NCBI GenBank assembly: GCA_028712015.1
Contig: JAQTRB010000006.1
Coordinates: forward strand, 1-21,212
Reading direction: 5' to 3'
Source: Syntrophales bacterium
GTDB taxonomy: Bacteria > Desulfobacterota > Syntrophia > Syntrophales > UBA5619
DNA length: 21,212 bases
Every line of letters starts with the position of its first letter. Positions within the stretch are counted from its first letter, which is position 1. Below are positions 14,958 to 21,212 of this stretch, in pieces. The notes beneath the pieces were generated by a model. That model had not been told where the DNA came from. It saw nothing but the letters and a program-made list of their open reading frames with translations, and made no database searches. The translations under genes and the position numbers were made by a program.

Positions 14958-16883
14958 ATGAAGCATCTCGTGATAGGCACGGCCGGTCATGTAGACCACG
15001 GCAAGACTGCGCTGATCAAAAGACTCACCGGCGTGGATACCGACCGTCTCAAGGAGGAAAAGGAGAGGGGGATTACCATTGAACTCGGATTCGCCTCGCT
15101 GGTCCTTCCGGACGGCAGGACCATCGGGGTTGTCGATGTGCCCGGCCATGAGCGGTTCGTCCGGCACATGGTGGCCGGAGCGGCCGGCATCGATTTCGTG
15201 GTCCTGATCATCGCTGCCGACGAAGGGGTGATGCCGCAGACGCGGGAACACCTTCAGATTTGCACCCTACTGGGAATCCGGAAGGGATTCGTCGCGTTGA
15301 CCAAGATCGATATGGTCGATCAGGATTGGTTGGAACTGGTCCGGGACGACGTCCGCTTGTTTCTCCGGGGAACCTTCCTGGAAGGCACGCCGGTGGTTCC
15401 GGTCTCCTCCCTGACCGGGATCGGTTTCCCGGAATTGTTCTCGACCATCGGTAAAACGGCGGATGAGGTGGAGGAAAGCCCCGATGTTGGCCTCTTCCGA
15501 CTGCCGGTGGACCGGGTTTTCACGATCAAGGGATTCGGAACCGTCGTCACGGGAACGCTGGTATCCGGAAAGGTGATGACGGGCGAGGAGGTGGAGATTT
15601 CTCCGGTCGGCATTCACTGCCGGGTGCGGGGAATCCAGACCCACAACCGGAATGTCGAAACGGCTGAAGCGGGACAGAGAACGGCCATCAACCTTCAGGG
15701 GATCAACCGGGAAATGATCGAGCGGGGATATGTTCTGACCGGGCCCGCTTTCCTGACGCCATCATTGAGACTCGATGGTCTCTACCGTCATCTGGGCGCC
15801 GCGGGTCGGAAGCTGAAAAATCGGACCCTCGTCCGCCTCCATACGGGGACCAACGAGGCCATTGCCCGGATCATTCTGCTCGACCGCGATGAGCTGGAGC
15901 CGGGGAACGAGTGCTTTGTGCAGCTGGTGCTGGAAGTCCCCCAGGCTGTCGTGGCCGGCGACCGATTTGTCGTCCGCAGTTATTCTCCCATGACGACGAT
16001 CGGCGGCGGTCTGATCGTCGATCCGTTGCCTGTGAAACACAAGCGGTCTTCGGATGGTGTTCTCCGGGAATTCCGGCGTCTGACCGGTGGGGAGGATGAG
16101 GAGAAGACGACCGTGATCCTCGAGAGGGCGGGCATCGCCGGGATTACGGAGCATCTGCTGGTCGTCCGCACGGGCATTCGAAGCCGGGAACTGAGGCGGC
16201 TCCTGGAGAAGATGTTCTCTGCGAAGCGGGCCGTCCTCGTCGATCGGGACGGGATGCGGATTCTTTCCTATCCCGTTTATGAGGTCTTTCAGTCTGAGAT
16301 TCGTCGGGAGCTTCAGGCCTACCATGAAAAATTTCCGCTCGACGAGGGAATCTCCCGGGAGGAACTGAGAACCACGTTGGAGAGGGGGCAAGGGGTTGAG
16401 CAGAAGATCTTCACGATGGCCCTCCGTGATCTCGAAAAGAGGGGAGAAATCGTCACCGAAAGGGAGATGATCCGTTTGCCGGGACACCGCATCCATCTGC
16501 AGGGTGAAATGGAGGGTTTGCGGGAAAACTTGTCCCTCGCCTACCGGGATGCGGGACTCGCCCCGCCGACGGTCCGTGAAATCCTGGACCGGTTCTCCGA
16601 CCGGAAAAAAGAGGTCGCGAGTCTGATTCAGGTGATGATCCGCGAAGGGATTCTGGTCCGGATCAGCGAAGACCTGAACTTCCATCGGGATGCCCTGGAG
16701 AAGCTCCATGAAGATTATCGGCGAATTCTCATCCGCGACGGTCTGGCGACGCCCGCAAGCTTCAAGGAATTAACCGGGCTTTCGCGGAAATTCATCATTC
16801 CGCTGATGGAATATTTTGATATGACCAAGCTGACGATGCGTGCGGGCGATCACCGGATCCTCCGGGAAAGGCCCGAAAAATGA
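14958..16883 (+). CDS. selB: Selenocysteine-specific elongation factor SelB
   Basis: SelB delivers selenocysteinyl-tRNA to UGA codons marked by a SECIS hairpin. The 641-aa protein begins with an EF-Tu-like GTPase domain: GHVDHGKT at residues 10-17, GITIELGF, DVPGH at 60-64 and TKID at 115-118. Two beta-barrel domains follow, with FTIKGFGTVVTGTLVSG and DRFVVRSYSPMTTIGGG. About 250 C-terminal residues form the winged-helix part that binds the SECIS RNA. The length is full for SelB. ATG 14958 is the only reasonable start, as an in-frame stop lies at 14925. It overlaps fdhD by ATGA. SelB implies that the genome also encodes SelA, SelD, tRNA-Sec and selenoproteins; none is in this window. Confidence 0.97.
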   Translation: MKHLVIGTAGHVDHGKTALIKRLTGVDTDRLKEEKERGITIELGFASLVLPDGRTIGVVDVPGHERFVRHMVAGAAGIDFVVLIIAADEGVMPQTREHLQICTLLGIRKGFVALTKIDMVDQDWLELVRDDVRLFLRGTFLEGTPVVPVSSLTGIGFPELFSTIGKTADEVEESPDVGLFRLPVDRVFTIKGFGTVVTGTLVSGKVMTGEEVEISPVGIHCRVRGIQTHNRNVETAEAGQRTAINLQGINREMIERGYVLTGPAFLTPSLRLDGLYRHLGAAGRKLKNRTLVRLHTGTNEAIARIILLDRDELEPGNECFVQLVLEVPQAVVAGDRFVVRSYSPMTTIGGGLIVDPLPVKHKRSSDGVLREFRRLTGGEDEEKTTVILERAGIAGITEHLLVVRTGIRSRELRRLLEKMFSAKRAVLVDRDGMRILSYPVYEVFQSEIRRELQAYHEKFPLDEGISREELRTTLERGQGVEQKIFTMALRDLEKRGEIVTEREMIRLPGHRIHLQGEMEGLRENLSLAYRDAGLAPPTVREILDRFSDRKKEVASLIQVMIREGILVRISEDLNFHRDALEKLHEDYRRILIRDGLATPASFKELTGLSRKFIIPLMEYFDMTKLTMRAGDHRILRERPEK

Positions 16884-17665
16884 GTTCCGAAAGCGGGAGC
16901 CATGGTTGTTTCCGGATATCCGTCTACGACGGACAAGGATTTTCCGACAGGGAAGAGCGGATCATTCGCGAAATTCCGCTTGAGATTTGTCTCGACGAAC
17001 GGAAGATCATCACGATCGCCTGCGCCGGGATATATTTGGAAGAGCTGGCCGTTGGTTTCCTCCGCTCCGAAGGTTTTCTGCGAACGCAGCGGGATATTCG
17101 GGCTGTTGAGGTAAGCTCCGACAGGACGCGGGTGAGGATCCGGACGGTGGCGGGACGGGAAATCAAGGGACCGACGGCGGTCACAACCCTGGGTTCCGGA
17201 GGCGCTTTTGGTTTCAGTCGGCAGGGGATGGAGCCCCGGGGCGAGTCGTTGACCGACCGGTTGACCTTTGCCCCGGAGGAGCTCCTCGGCCTGATGGAAC
17301 GCTTTCTTGCACAGGCCCGTCTCCACGAAGAGACGGGCGGGACACATGCCGCGGCCCTGGCCCGGAACGGAGAGATCCTTGCCGCCCGGGAGGATATCGG
17401 GCGGCACAACACGATCGACATGCTGGGCGGCTACGCGCTGCTCCAGGGTATGGACTGTCGCGATGCCGTCATCCTCCGGACCGGCCGCGTCTCATCGGAG
17501 ATTGTCCACAAGATTCAGCGGCTGGGTGTGCAGGTGTTCTGCTCCCTGTCCGTTCCCACGACACAGGCTGTCGAGATGGCACGGGAGGCGGGAATGACGC
17601 TGATCGGTTCGGCCCGGCGGGGCCGCATGAAAATCTATTCCGGGGAAGGAAGGGTGCGGATGTGA
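16880..17665 (+). CDS. fdhD: Formate dehydrogenase accessory protein FdhD, with Cys-to-Ser at the sulfur-transfer loop
   Basis: FdhD passes sulfur from a cysteine desulfurase to the molybdenum or tungsten cofactor of formate dehydrogenase. The 261-aa protein is full length and has the family segments LAVGFLRSEGFL, THAAALARNGEILAAREDIGRHNTIDMLGGY, GRVSSEIVHKIQRLGVQVF, PTTQAVEMAREAGMTLIG and GRMKIYSG. In the loop where E. coli FdhD carries its reactive Cys121, and where many relatives read GCGGG, this protein reads LGSGGAFGF. Ser106 stands in place of Cys (codon TCC, one base from TGC), and no other Cys is in the loop. It overlaps selB by ATGA and the next gene by GTGA, so the three are co-translated. 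Confidence 0.94.
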   Translation: MSSESGSHGCFRISVYDGQGFSDREERIIREIPLEICLDERKIITIACAGIYLEELAVGFLRSEGFLRTQRDIRAVEVSSDRTRVRIRTVAGREIKGPTAVTTLGSGGAFGFSRQGMEPRGESLTDRLTFAPEELLGLMERFLAQARLHEETGGTHAAALARNGEILAAREDIGRHNTIDMLGGYALLQGMDCRDAVILRTGRVSSEIVHKIQRLGVQVFCSLSVPTTQAVEMAREAGMTLIGSARRGRMKIYSGEGRVRM

Positions 17666-18690
17666 CGGATAAAACGATCTTTGTCAAGGATATCAGAACC
17701 GGCGACCGGGTGAACGAGGTTTTTCTCGCCGGTGACAAGAATTTGGCCTACTCGCAGAAAGGATCTCCCTATCTGAATATTCGCCTGAGGGATCGCACCG
17801 GAGAGGTGGACGGCAAGGTCTGGGAAAACGCTCTGACCTGGGACAGGGTGTTCAAGAAGGGCGACCTGATCCGCATCCAGGCGAGGGCGCTCAGCTTCAA
17901 AAACGCGATTCAACTGTCGATCATCGAACTGCGGAAGGTGGAGGATGCCGAGGTCGAACTCGCGGATTACTTCCCGGTTGCAAAGGGGGATCGTTCGGCG
18001 ATGTTCGCCGAGATTCTGTCCTATTGCGCACAGGTGAAGACTCCCTGTCTTTCCGAACTGCTGCATGCATTCTTTCGGGACGAAAAGGTTGCGGAGCTGT
18101 TCCGGAGGGCGCCGGCGGCCAAAGGATTCCACCACATCTACATCGGCGGGCTCCTGGAACACACCCTTTCCGTTGTCCATCTCCTCGACCTTGCGGCCGG
18201 TCACTATGCGGGGATCAACCGGGATCTGCTCATTACCGGCGGGATCCTTCACGACATCGGGAAGATTTACGAATTTTCCTTCGATCGGATCGTGGAGTAC
18301 AGCGATCCGGGACGTCTGGTCGGCCACATCGTTATGGGCGTGGAAATGGTTGATGCTCGGATCGCGGCGATCCCGGATTTTCCGGAACAGACGGCCATGG
18401 AACTCCGCCACCTCATCCTGAGCCATCACGGCGTTCTCGAATTCGGTTCGCCCAAGCGGCCCAAAACGCTCGAGGCCCTGATCGTGCATTACATGGACGA
18501 TCTGGACGCCAAGGTGAACGCATTTCAGGAAACCATCCGCGGGGCCCGTGACGAGGAATCGGACTGGACGCCCTACCACCGGCTCTTCGAACGGTACATC
18601 TACAAAGGCCGGAAAGGAAACGAGCCGAACGCGGAAAACCCGGATGCATCCGAGGGAACCGCTGTTTCCGGCGGGGAGCGCGAGATCTGA
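17662..18690 (+). CDS. OB-fold and HD-domain protein, YhaM-like 3'-5' exoribonuclease
   Basis: The 342-aa protein resembles YhaM/CBF1-type 3'-5' exonucleases of Gram-positive bacteria. Residues 1-95 form an OB-fold nucleic-acid-binding domain (FVKDIRTGDRVNEVFL...YLNIRLRDRTGEVDGKVW). Residues of about 155-310 form an HD metal-dependent hydrolase domain with HHIYIGGLLEHTLSV (His167), GILHDIGKIYEF (His197-Asp198), VGHIVMG and LSHHG as metal ligands. The C-terminal tail of about 25 residues is low complexity. The start is GTG at 17662, overlapping the fdhD stop, with GGAAGG upstream. It ends 13 bp from the convergent gene and no terminator is evident. Nuclease activity is inferred from the family; a link to formate dehydrogenase is unproven. 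Confidence 0.9.
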   Translation: MTDKTIFVKDIRTGDRVNEVFLAGDKNLAYSQKGSPYLNIRLRDRTGEVDGKVWENALTWDRVFKKGDLIRIQARALSFKNAIQLSIIELRKVEDAEVELADYFPVAKGDRSAMFAEILSYCAQVKTPCLSELLHAFFRDEKVAELFRRAPAAKGFHHIYIGGLLEHTLSVVHLLDLAAGHYAGINRDLLITGGILHDIGKIYEFSFDRIVEYSDPGRLVGHIVMGVEMVDARIAAIPDFPEQTAMELRHLILSHHGVLEFGSPKRPKTLEALIVHYMDDLDAKVNAFQETIRGARDEESDWTPYHRLFERYIYKGRKGNEPNAENPDASEGTAVSGGEREI

Positions 18691-18703
18691 GATCCCGGTT
18701 GGT

Positions 18704-19852
18704 TCAGTAGCGAAAGACGGCGTTCAGATCGCCTTTGTCCGGCATCCTTTCGGGAGGCAGGATAAACACCGATCCTCCATTCAGGATGGTCTGGACGGCC
18801 GCCAGCTCCAGAAGGTCTTGACTGTCGGGTCCCATCTCCCGATGGAACTCGACGGCGCCGCTCTCCCTGTTGAAGGATCCCCATTGCCGGCAGTCGGAAG
18901 CGGCGAAAAGGGTGCCGACCCGTCCGTGGACGGTCGCGGGAACGATCTCCCGAAGATCGGCCGAGGTCAAGCCGGTTCCCGACGATTGGCGGTACTGCGC
19001 CACGGCATCTTGCTCGTCTTTCCGGAAATACGGGTTGACGATCTTGAGTGCCGATCGATGAAGGGCGTCGATGCTGATCCCCTGGGGATTGCCGGGGATG
19101 CCCTCTTCGATCAGCCGCGGATACGTGTTGGCCTCGCGATAAATGGGGAAGAGATACTCTACCCCGGCGAGAACCAGGGGTCCCCCTTCATCCCGGAGCA
19201 GGTCGCGAAGGCCCCGGTCGATCAGACGGAAGAACTTCAGAAGATTTTCCTTCGTGTCGTCGATCTCCGCGCCGTGCCCGGAGACCATCGCCGAGCGGTC
19301 ACCTCCACCCGCCGCGCCGGAGCGGAATCGGACCTGTTTCCCAAGCTCGTCGTACCCAAGCGCTTCCTCGAGGTTTTTCGGCACCGATTCCAATTCGATT
19401 TCCCTCGCGTTTCGCACGGTCCCTTCGAGAAGCCGGATCTCATTTTGGCTGAGGGCGAGGATGTGGAAACGTTTGTTGCCCCCAAGGAGCGGCAGGAGAG
19501 GCTTGATGTGAAAACGGTCGGCCACCGTGATCTGTTCGGCAAAGGCCTCGGGGAGGCAAAAGGAACGGAAAAGATCCGCGGAAAGGAACAGCGCCAGACC
19601 ATCGCTCTGTTTCCGCCAGAAGAGGACATTTCCCGGAAGAGCCTGCGCGGGTTCCATCAGGGCCTTGATTTCCTGGGGACGAAGACCCCCCGCCAACAGT
19701 TTTTCCTCCGCCTTCCGCAGCAAATTCCTGAGCCGGATCTGGTTTTGCTGACTTTCCACGCCGGTGCGGAAGGTCGGCATGAAAATCGAGATGCACCATC
19801 CCTGATGTTTTGCCAACAAAGCCTTCCATTCTTCTTGCGATAATACATTCAT
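18704..19852 (-). CDS. Bacterial archaeo-eukaryotic release factor (baeRF)-like protein
   Basis: The 382-aa protein resembles the baeRF families, eRF1-like proteins proposed to act in ribosome rescue or translation termination. That role is a prediction, not an established function. Visible features are an N-terminal segment ISIFMPTFRTG...NQIRLRNLLRKAEEKL (residues 21-52), FWRKQSDGLALFL, the strongly typical ADRFHIKPLLPLL and FHILALSQNEIRLLEGT (111-145), a flexible Gly-rich stretch (178-195), and DDTKENLLKFFRLIDRGLRDLL (198-220). No eRF1-type GGQ motif is seen. Family 7 seems the nearest match from memory; family 3 is an alternative. I chose ATG 19852, with AAGGGAG about 8 nt upstream. A longer reading from 20056 adds 68 residues of uncharacteristic sequence and is unlikely. 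Confidence 0.78.
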   Translation of the reverse strand: MNVLSQEEWKALLAKHQGWCISIFMPTFRTGVESQQNQIRLRNLLRKAEEKLLAGGLRPQEIKALMEPAQALPGNVLFWRKQSDGLALFLSADLFRSFCLPEAFAEQITVADRFHIKPLLPLLGGNKRFHILALSQNEIRLLEGTVRNAREIELESVPKNLEEALGYDELGKQVRFRSGAAGGGDRSAMVSGHGAEIDDTKENLLKFFRLIDRGLRDLLRDEGGPLVLAGVEYLFPIYREANTYPRLIEEGIPGNPQGISIDALHRSALKIVNPYFRKDEQDAVAQYRQSSGTGLTSADLREIVPATVHGRVGTLFAASDCRQWGSFNRESGAVEFHREMGPDSQDLLELAAVQTILNGGSVFILPPERMPDKGDLNAVFRY

Positions 19853-19879
19853 TTGGCCGTCTCCCTTCTCTGGTTTGAA

Positions 19880-19895
19880 CCCCCCCGAAGGAGGG
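19880..19895 (-). other. UUCG-capped hairpin in the 5' leader of the baeRF-like gene
   Basis: On the minus strand CCCTCC-TTCG-GGGGGG forms a six-pair stem, with one T-G wobble, closed by a C(UUCG)G loop, an unusually stable RNA fold. It ends 27 nt before the ATG, just upstream of the AAGGGAG ribosome-binding site. It could protect the mRNA or modulate translation. Confidence 0.45.
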
Positions 19896-19988
19896 CGTAC
19901 AGAAAATGATCCGCAAGGTTTGTTCGAGAGGAGATCAAGTTTTCTTCTCCGAAAAACCTTCCGGAAAGGACCAAAATCCCACGATAAA

Positions 19989-20017
19989 AAGATATATAAT
20001 CCGCCCGGACAAAGCAA
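19989..20017 (-). promoter_or_regulatory. Candidate promoter for the baeRF-like gene
   Basis: On the minus strand TTGCTT (20012-20017) and TATCTT (19989-19994) are spaced by 17 bp. The predicted leader would be about 130 nt and include the UUCG hairpin. Confidence 0.4.
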
Positions 20018-20269
20018 CTTATTTCTTGCGTGCAGCGGGGCAAGCGGGCGTCGCATTCCGCCAGGTTCAGATACCCGAGCTCGGTCTCATTTCCCGTCAT
20101 TTCAGATTTGAAGATGCCTGCCGATGTGAGGTTCATTTTCCTTCGGCAGATCGGTGACATTCCCCTTTGCACCGGGCTGTGAATTATGATACACACGCTC
20201 CCCTTCCTTGCCCCGTTTTTTGTGTGAGCGCTTGGGGGAAAGTGAAGATCCGTTACATAAAGGAGGATC

Positions 20270-21212
20270 GTGACGAGAGACGTCAGCCAGGGTGGCGCGG
20301 TTTTCGGGAGAGGGTTTTCTCCGACGGAATGGAATGACTGGAAATGGCAGTTTAGGAACCGCGTCCGCTCTCTGAGACAATTGGCCTTTCTTCAGGAGCG
20401 TCCGCTTTCGCATTTGACCGCCTGCGGGCCGGTGATCCGGACCTACCCGGTTGCGATCACCCCCTATTACCTGTCTCTTCTGGATCCCACGGATGAGAGC
20501 GACCCGCTGCGTCGGCAGTGTTTCCCCGATCCTCGGGAAATCACCTTTTCTCTGGGCGGGGTGCCGGATCCGCTGGCCGAGGAGCGTGACATGCCCGTTC
20601 CGGGTCTGATCCGCCGCTATCCCGACCGCTGTCTCGTGATCGTTACGGGAACCTGCGCGCTCTTCTGCAGGCACTGCAACCGCAAACGCCTGTGGCTCGC
20701 CGAAAAAGACGGAACGAGATGGGAAGGGCTGAAGAGGATGGTGGATTATGTTGCCCGGACGCCCGCCCTGCGGGAGGTGATCGTCTCCGGCGGGGATCCG
20801 CTGATGATTCCGGAGAGGCTGCTGGATCGGTTTTTGGGGGCTCTACGCGCGATTCCCCATTTGGAAGTCCTGCGCATCGGGAGCAGGGCGCCGGTTACCT
20901 TGCCGATGCGGATTACCCCCGAGCTCTGTGCCATGCTGAAGCGGCACCGTCCGCTCTGGTTCAATACGCAGTTCAATCATTCCCGGGAGATTACGGAAGA
21001 ATCAACCAGGGCGTGCGAGATGCTGTTGACGGCGGGGATCCCCGTCGGGAACCAGTCGGTCCTGCTCAAGGGGGTCAACGACGACTATGAGTCGATGCGG
21101 GATCTGCTGTACGGGCTGGAGCGGATCTCGGTCCGTCCCTACTATCTGTTCCAGTGTGATCCGGTCCGGGGAACCGACCATTTCCGGGCGGAGATCCGGA
21201 CGGGAATGGAGA
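20270..21212 (+). CDS. KamA-family radical SAM enzyme, lysine 2,3-aminomutase-like (runs off right edge)
   Basis: Lysine 2,3-aminomutases use SAM, a 4Fe-4S cluster and PLP to turn L-lysine into beta-lysine. 314 codons are visible and the C-terminus lies outside. The start is GTG at 20270, with AGGAGG only 3 nt upstream and an in-frame stop at 20258, so no earlier start exists. Features in order: WNDWKWQFRNRV (21-32), VAITPYYLSLLDP, DMPVPGLIRRYPDR, the radical SAM cysteines C129, C133 and C136 in GTCALFCRHCNRKR, EVIVSGGDPL, TQFNHSREIT, and YYLFQCDPVRGTDHFR. The Asp in QCD corresponds, as I recall, to an Asp that contacts lysine in the clostridial enzyme. The PLP lysine and the second specificity residue lie beyond the window. 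Glutamate 2,3-aminomutase and EpmB-like enzymes are alternatives. Confidence 0.9.
   Translation, partial: MTRDVSQGGAVFGRGFSPTEWNDWKWQFRNRVRSLRQLAFLQERPLSHLTACGPVIRTYPVAITPYYLSLLDPTDESDPLRRQCFPDPREITFSLGGVPDPLAEERDMPVPGLIRRYPDRCLVIVTGTCALFCRHCNRKRLWLAEKDGTRWEGLKRMVDYVARTPALREVIVSGGDPLMIPERLLDRFLGALRAIPHLEVLRIGSRAPVTLPMRITPELCAMLKRHRPLWFNTQFNHSREITEESTRACEMLLTAGIPVGNQSVLLKGVNDDYESMRDLLYGLERISVRPYYLFQCDPVRGTDHFRAEIRTGME

Larger units (their letters stand above)
19853..20269. other. Divergent spacer between the baeRF-like gene and kamA-like gene
   Basis: These 417 bp hold no recognisable gene; short readings on both strands match nothing I know. It contains the minus-strand promoter and UTR hairpin listed separately, a perfect TATAAT on the plus strand (19995-20000) without a good -35, and a 7-bp inverted repeat CTGCCGA/TCGGCAG (20118-20124 and 20143-20149). 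For the plus-strand gene, TATGAT (20185-20190) is a weak -10 candidate. Confidence 0.5.

Noticed and set aside
20102..20674. 190-aa minus-strand open frame
   Set aside because: Overlaps the kamA-like gene on the opposite strand; the radical SAM gene is clearly the real one.

Overview
The window comes from a bacterial chromosome of moderately high GC. The gene content suggests an anaerobic, Gram-negative, Deltaproteobacteria-like organism (Desulfobacterota, perhaps near Syntrophales). This rests on a classic dcw cluster with a meso-diaminopimelate-type MurE, an FtsI with a PASTA tail, a selenocysteine factor SelB next to the formate dehydrogenase accessory gene fdhD, and a KamA-family radical SAM enzyme. 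The taxonomic call is inference.

Positions 1-12172 (minus strand) hold the division and cell-wall (dcw) operon. Read right to left it is mraZ, rsmH, ftsL, ftsI, murE, murF, mraY, murD, ftsW, murG, murC, and murC runs off the left edge. Genes overlap or sit a few bases apart, except for a structured 89-bp gap between murG and murC. A sigma70-like promoter and three tandem 10-bp MraZ-box repeats lie just upstream of mraZ. Together these genes build lipid II from UDP-MurNAc and supply the septal synthase pair FtsW/FtsI. Upstream, also on the minus strand, ruvX and mltG form a short unit whose end abuts the mraZ promoter.

Positions 13689-14957 are a decayed, more AT-rich stretch. It holds a multiply frameshifted fragment of an L-serine dehydratase beta domain that carried a twin-arginine-like signal peptide, plus several inverted repeats and no intact gene.

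Positions 14958-18690 (plus strand) hold a three-gene overlapping operon: selB, fdhD and a YhaM-like OB-fold/HD-domain protein. SelB decodes selenocysteine and FdhD sulfurates the cofactor of formate dehydrogenase, so the first two are a natural formate-dehydrogenase maturation pair. Here FdhD has Ser where a Cys is expected.

Positions 18704-19852 (minus) encode a protein resembling the bacterial archaeo-eukaryotic release factor (baeRF) family. A 417-bp divergent spacer separates it from a plus-strand KamA-family (lysine 2,3-aminomutase-like) gene cut by the right edge.

Most of the window is ordinary core genome. The points most worth a second look are the signal-peptide serine dehydratase relic, the Cys-to-Ser change in FdhD, the Glu-to-Gly change beside the MltG active site, the apparently leaderless selB, and the MraZ operator. 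I did not find a convincing new multi-gene system.
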